Shown: piece by piece, positions 25,608-33,250 of the stretch
Layout: the number at the start of each line of letters is the position of its first letter
Position numbering within the stretch: position 1 is the first letter of the stretch
Assembly: GCF_001578935.1 (NCBI RefSeq)
Contig: NZ_KQ969522.1
Location: forward strand, 97,003-161,002
DNA from: Streptococcus oralis
GTDB taxonomy: Bacteria > Bacillota > Bacilli > Lactobacillales > Streptococcaceae
Length of the DNA: 64,000 bases
Direction of reading: 5' to 3'
Made by a program: the position numbers and the translations under genes
Notes under the pieces: generated by a model
What the model was told of the DNA's origin: nothing
Databases searched by the model: none
What the model saw: only the letters and a program-made list of their open reading frames with translations

Positions 25608-26087
25608 CTAATCTACCACAGCCTCTAAGCGATTTAAAAATGTTGATACATCTGAATAGTTTTTATCAATGTACTCTTTAATAGATACCTCACCCTTTTT
25701 CAGAATATCTGCAGGTACCAGGCTAGAATAGATGGTACTTCTGACCCCTTTCGAATCTTTATTTTTTAAGAATTCCCTTTCTCTTTGAGTAGAATCCTTT
25801 TGAAGGTCAGAGTAATAAGAAGTTATAGCTTGGTCATAGGATTGCCCCTGTTGCATACGGCCGATGAGGTTGACTGAGTCCAAATCTGCCTTGTAGTCAT
25901 CTTCCCCAATGCTTGGTTTCTTATCCGTAGCATTTTTAGTCATGTCTCCTTCCCAGCCTGAAAGATCCTTGACACGCTCTCTACCGCCATAGAGATCGGC
26001 TAACTGAACTTGATTAGGATTAAGGTGAGTCGCCATAGTGATGGACTGGTGGGTAAAGTCTGCGTGACCTGTCACCAATTCTCCCAC
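25608..26087 (-). CDS. Orphan TelC-like toxin C-terminal module 4 (class A tip)
   Basis: A 159-codon module with the constant HADFTHQ region and Asp-rich segment of the array. Its tip VPADILKKGEVSIKEYIDK is the same class as the full-length toxin. It has no LXG domain or signal. It starts with GTG within the immunity 4 gene. It differs from the full-length copy in NPNQVQLADLYGG near the beginning, so it is not a simple recent copy. Confidence 0.7.
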   Translation of the reverse strand: MGELVTGHADFTHQSITMATHLNPNQVQLADLYGGRERVKDLSGWEGDMTKNATDKKPSIGEDDYKADLDSVNLIGRMQQGQSYDQAITSYYSDLQKDSTQREREFLKNKDSKGVRSTIYSSLVPADILKKGEVSIKEYIDKNYSDVSTFLNRLEAVVD

Positions 26088-26680
26088 TGGGTTTCAACCT
26101 TGACATCGCCATAATTACTTGGCGAGTACTTACTGTCATAGATGGAACACCAGTCTTTCAAGACTTTCTGGTTGACGATTTCGTCGTAATCCTTCTCTAA
26201 ATCTTCTTTAGAAATATTATTTTTTCTTAAATATTCTCTTACTTTTTCTTCATCATCAATAAATTGGCCTGGTTTCCTTGGCTCTTCAAAAATCGCAAGT
26301 TTCTTTTTGAGCACTTTCTTTTGCAGATTATAGTGTGCTGAATACCATAGGGTAATATTCGAATTAGTCTTTCTTTCAAAACGAATCGACATCCCTTTAA
26401 TACCTGAACCAAAATTAAAGTTAATGGTTATATCACTGTAGCCTTTGGGAAGAGTTTCATACTTTCCAAAAGGAGTATAGGATATATTTGGGTCATCACT
26501 CGACCAATCAGGCCTAACTTTAAAGCCATCTATATGCCTTAAAATATTATTTGACCGATAAGTCTTCTCCGTCTCCTGATAAATCTCATCAAAGATATTT
26601 TTAGGGTGATTGTTGAAAAAGTAGAAACAAGATAATACAATTAGTAAGGCTAAAGCTAATAAACCGAATATTTTCTTCAT
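26072..26680 (-). CDS. TipC-like immunity protein 4 (most divergent)
   Basis: A 202-residue protein with the usual N-terminal helix (KIFGLLALALLIVLSCFYFF). It is the only copy that departs from the array consensus before the C terminus, with DDEEKVREYLRKNNISKEDLEKD in place of the common EAQVKSYLEQYGITAKDLDSY. The closing YDEIVNQKVLKDW to WENW is conserved. It follows toxin module 3, a class B tip. This may mark a distinct specificity or an older lineage of the cassette. Confidence 0.8.
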   Translation of the reverse strand: MKKIFGLLALALLIVLSCFYFFNNHPKNIFDEIYQETEKTYRSNNILRHIDGFKVRPDWSSDDPNISYTPFGKYETLPKGYSDITINFNFGSGIKGMSIRFERKTNSNITLWYSAHYNLQKKVLKKKLAIFEEPRKPGQFIDDEEKVREYLRKNNISKEDLEKDYDEIVNQKVLKDWCSIYDSKYSPSNYGDVKVETQWENW

Positions 26681-26690
26681 CATCATTCTC

Positions 26691-27170
26691 CTACTCCACC
26701 ACGGCTTCTAAGCGATTTAAAAACTTGGACACACCTGGATAGTTACTTTCAATATATGTTTTAATAGCGTCTTCCCCTTTTTCCATAACCTCTAATGGAA
26801 GGATACTGGCATAGATAGTACTTCTGACTTGTTTCCAATCTTTATTTTTCAAAAATTCTCTTTCTCTCAGTGTCGAATCCTTTTGAAGGTCAGAGTAATA
26901 AGAAGTTATAGCTTGGTCATAGGATTGCCCCTTCTGCATACGGCCGATAAGATTGACTGAATCAAGGTCTGCCTTGTAGTCATCTTCACCAATGCTTGGT
27001 TTTTTATCCGTAGCATTTTTAGTCGTATCTCCCTCCCAGCCTGAAAGGTCCTTGACATGCTCTCTACCACCATAGATATCAGATAACTGGAAGCTGCTAG
27101 GATTTAGATGAGTAGCCATGGTAATGGACTGGTGAGTAAAGTCTGCATGGCCTGTCACCAATTCTCCCAC
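26691..27170 (-). CDS. Orphan TelC-like toxin C-terminal module 3 (class B tip)
   Basis: A 159-codon module. The conserved part matches the full-length toxin from GHADFTHQ to NLIGRM. The tip ILPLEVMEKGEDAIKTYIE matches module 1. No secretion domain is present. It starts with GTG within immunity gene 3 and ends 10 bases before the immunity 4 start used here. Confidence 0.7.
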   Translation of the reverse strand: MGELVTGHADFTHQSITMATHLNPSSFQLSDIYGGREHVKDLSGWEGDTTKNATDKKPSIGEDDYKADLDSVNLIGRMQKGQSYDQAITSYYSDLQKDSTLREREFLKNKDWKQVRSTIYASILPLEVMEKGEDAIKTYIESNYPGVSKFLNRLEAVVE

Positions 27171-27769
27171 TGGGTTTCAATCTTGATATCGCCATAGTTG
27201 CTTGGAGAATACTGGCTGTCATAAATGGTGCACCAGTCCTTCAAGACTTTTTGATTGACGATTTCGTCGTAATAAGAATCCAAATCCTTGGCAGTGATAC
27301 CATACTGCTCTAAGTAGGATTTCACCTGAGCTTCGTCTTCGATATAAGTTTCCGTATCTGCTTTCTTTAATCCTATTTTGACAAATTTTTTTAAAACACG
27401 ATCCTTCCGAGTATAGTTATCCCATATTCTAACTCTAACATTTGGCCCAATTCGTTTTTCAAATGAGATTGAACTTAATTGTGTTTTTGTAGTAAAATTA
27501 AAACCAATTTCGATTTCAAAATACTCTTCTGGGGTATGGTCTTTATTATAAGTTCCAAATGGATAATATTTAGAATATTCTCCATCACTTGGCCAATCCG
27601 GTCTAATTTCAAAACCTTCTATATTTCTTAAAATATTATTTGAACGATAAGTCTTCTCTGTCTCCTGATAGATTTCATCAAAAATGTTTTTAGGTTGATG
27701 AATAAAAAAGTAGAAACAGGATAAAACAATTAGTACAAAAAACGCTACTAAACCTAATATTTTTTTCAT
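27155..27769 (-). CDS. TipC-like immunity protein 3
   Basis: A 204-residue protein with an N-terminal hydrophobic helix (KKILGLVAFFVLIVLSCFYFF) identical to that of immunity 6, although the centres differ. The centre (YKYPFG-like region, then EIEIGFNFTTKTQLSSISFEKR) is shared with the frameshifted immunity 7. Mixed relationships of N-terminal and central parts among copies show recombination within genes. It follows toxin module 2, a class C tip. Confidence 0.8.
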   Translation of the reverse strand: MKKILGLVAFFVLIVLSCFYFFIHQPKNIFDEIYQETEKTYRSNNILRNIEGFEIRPDWPSDGEYSKYYPFGTYNKDHTPEEYFEIEIGFNFTTKTQLSSISFEKRIGPNVRVRIWDNYTRKDRVLKKFVKIGLKKADTETYIEDEAQVKSYLEQYGITAKDLDSYYDEIVNQKVLKDWCTIYDSQYSPSNYGDIKIETQWENW

Positions 27770-27779
27770 CATCATCCTC

Positions 27780-28259
27780 CTAATCTGCCACAGCCTCTAA
27801 ACGATTTAAAAATGTGGATACTTCTGGATATTTTCTTTCAATATATGCTTTAAGAGCATCCTCCCCATCTAGCTTAATATCCGTTGGTCGCAAACTATCA
27901 TAAATAGTATCTCTGACTGTATCCCAATCCTTATTTTTTAGGAATTCTCTTTCTCTCTGAGAGGAGTCTTTTTGTAGATCAGCATAGTAAGAAGTTATGG
28001 CTTGGTCATAGGATTGTCCCTTCTGCATACGGCCGATAAGGTTGACCGAGTCCAAATCTGCCTTGTAATCATCTTCCCCGATGCTTGGTTTCCTATCATT
28101 TGCATTAAAGGTCGTGTCTCCCTCCCAGCCTGAAAGGTTCTTGACATGCTCTCTCCCACCATAGATATCGGATAACTGGAAGCTGCTAGGGTTTAGATGA
28201 GTAGCCATAGTGATAGACTGGTGGGTAAAGTCTGCATGGCCTGTCACCAATTCTCCCAC
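27780..28259 (-). CDS. Orphan TelC-like toxin C-terminal module 2 (class C tip)
   Basis: A 159-codon module with the common HADFTHQ and GEDDYKADLDSVNL region and a tip (LRPTDIKLDGEDALKAYIE) close to module 5. It has no LXG domain. Its GTG start lies in the end of immunity gene 2. Confidence 0.7.
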   Translation of the reverse strand: MGELVTGHADFTHQSITMATHLNPSSFQLSDIYGGREHVKNLSGWEGDTTFNANDRKPSIGEDDYKADLDSVNLIGRMQKGQSYDQAITSYYADLQKDSSQREREFLKNKDWDTVRDTIYDSLRPTDIKLDGEDALKAYIERKYPEVSTFLNRLEAVAD

Positions 28260-28849
28260 TGGGTTTCAATCTTGACATCGCCATAGTTGCTTGGCGAGTA
28301 CTTGCTGTCATAAATAGAGCACCAATCTTTCAAGACTTTCTGATTGACGATTTCATCGTAGTAAGAATCCAAATCTTTGACAGTAATACCATACTTTTCT
28401 AAGTAGGATTTCACCTGTTCTTCGTCTTCGATATAGCTATCCTCGTTTCCTGATAATACTATCTGAATTGACTTTTTGATTGTTTTAGTGTTTGGATTAT
28501 ATTTGTTGACCATCCATAGCTTCATACCATCAGCTACTTTTCTCTCAACTGAAACAAACATTTTACTATACGCTTTCTCAAAATTAAATCCAACTCTCAG
28601 TTCAAGATAGTCTTTCGGAAGAGTCTTATACTTTCCTAAAGGGCTATATTTAAAATAATCTCCATCACTTGGCCAGACATCATCAATTTCAAAACCTTCT
28701 ATATTTCTTAAAATATTATTTGTGCGATAGGTTTTCTCTGTTTCTTGGTAGATTTCATCAAAAATATTTTTAGGTTGATGCGTAAAGAAGTAAAAACAAA
28801 CTGATACAAGTAATACTACTATTGTTAAAACACCTAGTATTTTCTTCAT
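28244..28849 (-). CDS. TipC-like immunity protein 2
   Basis: A 201-residue protein starting MKKILGVLTIVVLLVSVCFYFF. It is the only intact early copy with a single ATG, spaced 6 to 7 bases from AGGAGG, and so helps define starts for the others. The centre (DVWPSDGDYFKYSPLGKYK, then MFVSVERKVADGMKLWMVN) is unique in the array. It follows toxin module 1, a class B tip. The C terminus is the array constant region. Confidence 0.8.
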   Translation of the reverse strand: MKKILGVLTIVVLLVSVCFYFFTHQPKNIFDEIYQETEKTYRTNNILRNIEGFEIDDVWPSDGDYFKYSPLGKYKTLPKDYLELRVGFNFEKAYSKMFVSVERKVADGMKLWMVNKYNPNTKTIKKSIQIVLSGNEDSYIEDEEQVKSYLEKYGITVKDLDSYYDEIVNQKVLKDWCSIYDSKYSPSNYGDVKIETQWENW

Positions 28850-28859
28850 AGATTTCCTC

Positions 28860-29339
28860 CTAATCCGCTACGGCTTCCAAGCGATTTAAAAACTTGGACA
28901 CACCTGGATAGTTACTTTCAATATATGCTTTAATGGCATCTTCCCCTTTTTGCATAACCTCTAATGGAAGGATACTGGAGTAAATAGTACTTCTAACCTG
29001 CTTCCAATCTTTATTTTTTAAGAATTCTCTTTCTCTAAGAGTCGAATCCTTTTGGAGGTCAGCATAGTAAGAAGATATGGCTTGGTCATAAGATTGTCCC
29101 TTCTGCATACGGCCGATAAGATTGACCGAGTCCAAATCTGCCTTGTAGTCATCCTCACCAATGCTTGGTTTTTTATCCGTAGCATTTTTAGTCGTGTCTC
29201 CTTCCCAGCCTGAAAGGTCCTTGACATGCTCTCTGCCACCATAGACGTCGGATAACTGGAAACTACTAGGATTTAGATGAGTAGCCATAGTGATGGACTG
29301 GTGGGTAAAGTCTGGGGGCTCTATCACCAATTCTCCCAC
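28860..29339 (-). CDS. Orphan TelC-like toxin C-terminal module 1 (class B tip)
   Basis: A 159-codon module directly after immunity gene 1. Its opening is VIEPPDFTHQ where the other copies have GHADFTHQ, so the His and Ala before the Asp are lost at the junction. The tip ILPLEVMQKGEDAIKAYIE matches module 3. No export domain is present. Confidence 0.7.
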   Translation of the reverse strand: MGELVIEPPDFTHQSITMATHLNPSSFQLSDVYGGREHVKDLSGWEGDTTKNATDKKPSIGEDDYKADLDSVNLIGRMQKGQSYDQAISSYYADLQKDSTLREREFLKNKDWKQVRSTIYSSILPLEVMQKGEDAIKAYIESNYPGVSKFLNRLEAVAD

Positions 29340-29941
29340 TGAGTTTCAATCTTGACATCGCCATAGTTGCTTGGCGAGTACTTGCTGTCATAGACGGTAC
29401 ACCAATCTTTTAAAACCTTCTGGTTGACGATTTCGTCGAAGTAAGAATCCAAGTCCTTAGCTGTAATACCGTACTGCTCTAGGTAGGATTTTACTTGCGC
29501 CTCGTCTTCGATGTATGTTTCCACTCTATTTTCATAAATCATAATTTTTTTAACTAATACTTCTTTCTTAAATTCGTAATGAATAACAAAGTTAATTAAT
29601 TCTCCTGAGTTAGCATATCTTTCAAACCAAATATTTACACCTTTACTACTACCTTCAAAATTAAACCGTAATTCTAAATTCTTCGCATCGCTTCCAAGAG
29701 AAGAATCATCGTATGTTATTATTGATTCATACTTATCCGTTTCATTCATATTCGAATCATAAAGCTTTCGATTTTTTACTGTCACATTTTTTAATTCATT
29801 GAAATTATAATAACCCAAATAATTTTTTGCTGTCTCCAGGTAGATTTCATCAAAAATATTTTTAGGTTGACGCACAAAAAAGTAGAAGCAGGATGATACA
29901 ATTATCACGAATAAGACTATTAAAGCTAATATTTTTTTCAT
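29324..29941 (-). CDS. TipC-like immunity protein 1 (partner of the full-length toxin)
   Basis: A 205-residue protein (from the third ATG) with an N-terminal membrane or lipoprotein segment. It lies directly downstream of the full-length toxin gene, the position of TipC next to TelC in Streptococcus intermedius. Its centre is the most distinct in the array (YYNFNELKNVTVKNRKLYD, then GVNIWFERYANSGELINFV). The C terminus is constant. It is expected to bind and neutralise the toxin outside the cell membrane. The family name is from recognition of the context and sequence style, not a search. Confidence 0.8.
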   Translation of the reverse strand: MKKILALIVLFVIIVSSCFYFFVRQPKNIFDEIYLETAKNYLGYYNFNELKNVTVKNRKLYDSNMNETDKYESIITYDDSSLGSDAKNLELRFNFEGSSKGVNIWFERYANSGELINFVIHYEFKKEVLVKKIMIYENRVETYIEDEAQVKSYLEQYGITAKDLDSYFDEIVNQKVLKDWCTVYDSKYSPSNYGDVKIETQWENW

Positions 29942-29951
29942 CATCATCCTC

Positions 29952-31070
29952 CTAATCTACCACAGCCTCTAAGCGATTTAAAAATGTTGATACATCTGAA
30001 TATTTTTTATCAATGTACTCTTTAATAGATACCTCACCCTTTTTCAGAATATCTGCAGGTACTAGGCTAGAATAGATAGTACCTCTTACCTTTTTCCAAT
30101 CCTTATTTTTTAAGAATTCTCTTTCTCTATGAGAAGAGTCTTTTTGAAGGTCAGCATAGTAAGAAGAGATAGCTTGGTCATAGGATTGCCCCTTCTCCAT
30201 ACGGCCGATAAGGTTGACCGAGTCCAAATCTGCCTTGTAATCATCTTCCCCGATGCTTGGTTTCCTATCATTTGCATTAAAGGTCGTGTCTCCCTCCCAG
30301 CCTGAAAGGTCCTTGACATGCTCTCTCCCACCATAGATATCGGATAACTGGAAGCTGCTAGGATTTAGATGAGTAGCCATAGTGATGGACTGGTGGGTGA
30401 AGTCTGCATGACCTGCCCCATTATTAGAATAGGCCTTTAGTTTGCTATCCCAAAATTGGTCAAAACCTTCTGTAGTACCATAAGTATCTTTGTAGTTCTT
30501 CTTTGCATCCTCATATCTATTAGTACTACTGCTTAAATCCGATTCATGCATTTTCTTAACAGTATTGCCACCATTTGATAACGCATGTTGCAATCGAAGA
30601 TTATAATAGAGTTCTTTACTCTTTTCTTCTTTCAACCCCAGTTCTTGATAAATTTCAAGAAGAGGTTTCGTTACTCTTGCTTTTTCGCCTGTAATTGGAC
30701 TGCTAACTACCTCATCATAAAAATAATTATTTAAAGAACCCGCAGTTTCGTTCCACTGAAACCCATCATAGGATGCTGCACCGACGACTCGCAAAAAGAT
30801 ATAGTCACGGAACTCTTGACTAGAGGTTGGGAACTTCTTGTCTATCCCTTGCTTGATGGTCAAGAGCTGCTTGGCTGTCTCGGCATCAAAGCCGTATTCT
30901 GCCATCATGGTTTGGACAAAGGCTTTCTCTTTGCGACTGAGCTTCATGTCCTTTGTATCAGCATAGGCAGATAGGTAGTTGGCCCAAGTCAGGTCAGATG
31001 GGACTTTAAAGACTCCTTGCTTGGCATCCCAGCTCGTTTCTATCTGAGCCAGTCCTCGACTCAACTGCAC
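29952..31070 (-). CDS. TelC-like LXG toxin, linker and C-terminal toxin part (separated by frameshift)
   Basis: A 372-codon frame (first available start GTG at 31070) that continues the LXG protein encoded at 31061-31606. Residues 1-215 are a helical linker and middle domain. The last 155 residues are the toxin tip, with HADFTHQSITMATHL and an Asp-rich GEDDYKADLDSVNL. The neighbouring TipC-like genes suggest relation to TelC, an Asp-rich toxin that degrades lipid II. Removing a 5-base duplication at 31075-31084 would join the two frames into one protein of about 550 residues (DRIDVQLSRG). As read, the toxin has no targeting domain and is probably off. Confidence 0.78.
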   Translation of the reverse strand: MQLSRGLAQIETSWDAKQGVFKVPSDLTWANYLSAYADTKDMKLSRKEKAFVQTMMAEYGFDAETAKQLLTIKQGIDKKFPTSSQEFRDYIFLRVVGAASYDGFQWNETAGSLNNYFYDEVVSSPITGEKARVTKPLLEIYQELGLKEEKSKELYYNLRLQHALSNGGNTVKKMHESDLSSSTNRYEDAKKNYKDTYGTTEGFDQFWDSKLKAYSNNGAGHADFTHQSITMATHLNPSSFQLSDIYGGREHVKDLSGWEGDTTFNANDRKPSIGEDDYKADLDSVNLIGRMEKGQSYDQAISSYYADLQKDSSHREREFLKNKDWKKVRGTIYSSLVPADILKKGEVSIKEYIDKKYSDVSTFLNRLEAVVD

Positions 31071-31606
31071 ATCGATCCTATCCTGTCTAGATCATCGAAC
31101 AGTCCTCCTGAATAGCTATCATAGGCACGCAGGTCTCCCAAAATCGTTTCATAGACACGTTTATTCGCGTGGTGACCTCGCATGAGTTCTACATTGCTGC
31201 GTCTCAATCTCCCCTTTTCTTCACTATCCATGGTTAAGCTCGAAAGAGATTGGTTGACTTCATCTAGATAGGCGATCATTTGCTCTTCCTGACGGATTTT
31301 ATCAAGCAGATCATCCTCACGCCAACTCTTGCTGTCGACCATCGTTTGGTAGTCTTCTGGTAATTTCTTGATGGCTTGAGAGAAGGTTTCTGCATAGAGT
31401 TGTCCCCCTTTGCACAAGGGCAGTAAGACACTTGCAAAAAAACTTCTAGCCGAATCATAAGCGTTACCCTTTAGACTCTCTGTATCCTCTGAAAACTTTT
31501 GGATGGCTGATTGCAAATCTTGATAAGCCTCCACCTGAGATTGGCACATAGTCGCTACACTCGAACGTTGTAGTTGTGATTGTTCCAAATACATATCAAT
31601 GCCCAT
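31061..31606 (-). CDS. LXG domain (type VIIb secretion targeting) of the split TelC-like toxin
   Basis: A 181-residue frame beginning MGIDMYLEQSQLQRSSVATM, the characteristic helical start of LXG effectors of type VIIb secretion. It ends early with GSMCS and TGA after the 5-base duplication at 31075-31084. The domain is all-helical and would pair with the two small proteins encoded just upstream for export through EssC. Its start overlaps the second partner gene by 11 bases. No secretion machinery genes are in the window, so export would rely on a locus elsewhere. Confidence 0.8.
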   Translation of the reverse strand: MGIDMYLEQSQLQRSSVATMCQSQVEAYQDLQSAIQKFSEDTESLKGNAYDSARSFFASVLLPLCKGGQLYAETFSQAIKKLPEDYQTMVDSKSWREDDLLDKIRQEEQMIAYLDEVNQSLSSLTMDSEEKGRLRRSNVELMRGHHANKRVYETILGDLRAYDSYSGGLFDDLDRIGSMCS

Positions 31607-31955
31607 GTCGTGTCTCCTCCTCTCTTTCTAGTTCTTTGCGTCTTTCATAGTAAAACGCATCCAAGTCCCCCTCTAACCGGAACTTTTCTTTCTTCAAATC
31701 ATCCATGTGGTAAGCGAGGTCCTCAAAGATTTGGTTTTTGAGATGATTTCTCTGCAGGAGCGTTTCTTCCAACTGGCCTGCGTATCGGCTCTGATAGGCA
31801 GCCTCCCACAAATCACTTTGATAACGGTGGCTAGCTCTATCATATCCTTCAAAGGTTTCTATTAGTTCTTTGGTGCGGTAGTTCTCTTTCCCATTGTCTT
31901 CTAGCTGGTACAAGAGTTCTCGCTCTTTGTTCTTCAACTCATCTAACTTGCTCAT
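31596..31955 (-). CDS. DUF3958-like LXG partner protein (Lap2-type)
   Basis: A 119-residue, almost wholly helical, strongly charged protein (ELKNKERELLYQLEDNGKE and later ELEREEETRHGH). Size, composition and position between a WXG100-like protein and an LXG gene match the DUF3958 targeting factors (Lap2) that bind LXG domains and help present them to the type VIIb apparatus. Its start overlaps the previous gene by 4 bases (ATGA) and its end overlaps the LXG gene by 11. Confidence 0.72.
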   Translation of the reverse strand: MSKLDELKNKERELLYQLEDNGKENYRTKELIETFEGYDRASHRYQSDLWEAAYQSRYAGQLEETLLQRNHLKNQIFEDLAYHMDDLKKEKFRLEGDLDAFYYERRKELEREEETRHGH

Positions 31956-32230
31956 GTATGACTCCCAAAACCATTGGCCGCAGCCGCATCTAGCGCTTCA
32001 AAATCACTCGCTACAGAGTGAAGTCGTTCGGAAGTTAGCGTGACAGCAGTTGTAATCTGACTAGCAAGATGTTGAGCCTTTGTCAGACATTGATGGGACT
32101 TGTTATTCCCTTGAAGGGTTGTTAAGTCATCTTGACTAGCAACAGCAATCGCTTTTAACGATTGACAAACATTGTTCAACTGACTCGCATAAGATTGCGC
32201 AAGATTTATATCACTTTTTACTGTTGACAT
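31952..32230 (-). CDS. WXG100-like LXG partner protein (DUF3130/TIGR04197, Lap1-type)
   Basis: A 92-residue helical-hairpin protein (MSTVKSDINLAQSYASQLNN to NGFGSHT), like the SACOL2603/DUF3130 group that accompanies LXG toxins. Such proteins bind the LXG domain and are needed for toxin export. The start at 32230 follows AAGGAT. A longer reading from 32272 would add 14 unlike residues. It is the first gene of the toxin operon. Confidence 0.75.
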   Translation of the reverse strand: MSTVKSDINLAQSYASQLNNVCQSLKAIAVASQDDLTTLQGNNKSHQCLTKAQHLASQITTAVTLTSERLHSVASDFEALDAAAANGFGSHT

Positions 32231-32293
32231 GACTGTTTTATCCTTTTTCTGATTCCCTAGTGATAGGTACACTCCATTTAGCTATATAGGCCT

Positions 32294-32299
32294 ATTATA
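32294..32299 (-). promoter_or_regulatory. Extended -10 promoter of the LXG operon
   Basis: TGGTATAAT on the minus strand, an extended -10 with no clear -35. It lies 64 bases before the first LXG partner gene. Confidence 0.5.
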
Positions 32300-32430
32300 C
32301 CATGTTTCATAAAAGGAGCATCATTTTGTCCTGATTTATGTACAATTATGTATTTTTCAACAACTCCTCTCATCCGACTCGACGAAAAAAGTAAAAACTG
32401 TTACAATGTAGAAAAAGAAAAGAGGCCCTC

Positions 32431-32907
32431 ATGACCAGTGTATATGATTTTTCCGTTTTGAACCAAAACAACCAAGCAACTCCCTTGGAGAGCTATCGTG
32501 GTAAGGTTCTCTTGATTGTTAACACTGCTACCGGATGTGGTTTAACGCCCCAGTACCAGGGACTTCAAGAACTCTATGAGCGTTATCAAAATCAGGGATT
32601 TGAAATATTGGATTTCCCTTGCAATCAGTTCATGGGACAAGCACCCGGCAGCGCAGAAGAAATCAATAGTTTCTGTATCCTAAACTATCAGACAACTTTC
32701 CCTCGATTTGCCAAGATCAAGGTCAACGGCAAGGAAGCAGCTCCTCTCTATGTTTGGCTAAAAGACCAGAAATCTGGTCCGCTAGGAAAACGAATCGAAT
32801 GGAATTTTGCTAAGTTTCTCATTGGCCGAGATGGGCAAGTCCTTGAGCGCTTCTCTTCCAAAACAGATCCCAGAACCATCCAAGAGTCTCTCCAAAAAAT
32901 ACTCTAA
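32431..32907 (+). CDS. gpx: Glutathione peroxidase family protein (thiol peroxidase)
   Basis: A 158-residue peroxidase of the GPx family, which in bacteria usually uses thioredoxin or glutathione to reduce peroxides. The active-site Cys is in NTATGCGLTPQY (usual form SKCGFTPQY), the Gln is in FPCNQFMGQ, and the Trp-Asn is in EWNFAKFLI. All three catalytic-site elements are present. A single-gene unit with TACAAT as -10 and AAGAGGCCCTC before the ATG. It is divergent from the LXG operon. Confidence 0.92.
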   Translation: MTSVYDFSVLNQNNQATPLESYRGKVLLIVNTATGCGLTPQYQGLQELYERYQNQGFEILDFPCNQFMGQAPGSAEEINSFCILNYQTTFPRFAKIKVNGKEAAPLYVWLKDQKSGPLGKRIEWNFAKFLIGRDGQVLERFSSKTDPRTIQESLQKIL

Positions 32908-32916
32908 TTTCTTTTT

Positions 32917-32962
32917 AAAACGCATCCTTTCATTTAGTTTGAGTCTTAAAAGGATGCGTTTT
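32917..32962 (+). terminator. Terminator after the glutathione peroxidase gene
   Basis: AAAACGCATCCTTT and AAAGGATGCGTTTT pair over 14 bp and are followed by T-rich sequence. Confidence 0.9.
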
Positions 32963-32967
32963 TTCTT

Positions 32968-33250
32968 TAGAAAGTAACTTATTTTCTTTAATTTATATTT
33001 GTTTTTTTAAGTTTTTACTATTGCATTTCCCAAGACAATTTAGTATATTTTTCATATTAAAAACTTTCAGTCATTTTAAGAGCGAAATTGGGTTTAAATT
33101 TTTTTATCTTAAAATGAAAGCGTTTTACAAAAGAGAGAATGGAGGATGTAAATCTTTAAAGAGACTATTTATCATTAAATACGGTTGTATCCAAGTCATA
33201 CTTGGGCTCAGGCAGTAGCTGACTGCCTTTCTAAAAACTAGGAGTATATT
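32968..33250 (+). promoter_or_regulatory. Long 5' region of the fucosidase gene with a cre-like site and hairpins
   Basis: No gene is supported here. ATGAAAGCGTTTTACA at 33114-33129 is one base out of register from a catabolite-responsive element. Two hairpins follow: CCAAGTCATACTTGG (33191-33205) and AGGCAGT/ACTGCCT (33210-33228), the latter with a short T-run 22 bases before the ATG. A leader controlled at the RNA level is possible. Confidence 0.4.

Larger units (their letters stand above)
23900..30416 (-). repeat. Tandem array of toxin-tip/immunity cassettes, about 1.08 kb per unit
   Basis: The toxin C-terminal module plus immunity gene of the full-length toxin is repeated downstream five more times. 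Module starts at 29339, 28259, 27170, 26087 and 25001 give unit lengths of 1080, 1089, 1083 and 1086 bases. Toxin-module starts and immunity-gene ends are highly conserved, and variation is confined to the toxin tip and the immunity centre. Two immunity-only genes (23895-22666) extend the array. Confidence 0.9.

Noticed and set aside
23900..30416. CRISPR-like repeat
   Set aside because: The repeats are about 1.08 kb long and coding, with no short spaced direct repeats.
31061..31084. Programmed ribosomal frameshift joining the LXG and toxin frames
   Set aside because: There is no slippery heptamer or downstream pseudoknot. A 5-bp duplication explains the shift more simply.
22666..32272. Prophage or integrative element carrying the toxin array
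   Set aside because: No integrase, attachment repeats, structural or conjugation genes are seen. The locus is made only of LXG-related genes.
33021..33218. 65-codon frame upstream of the fucosidase gene
   Set aside because: No ribosome binding site, low-complexity composition, and it overlaps the regulatory leader.
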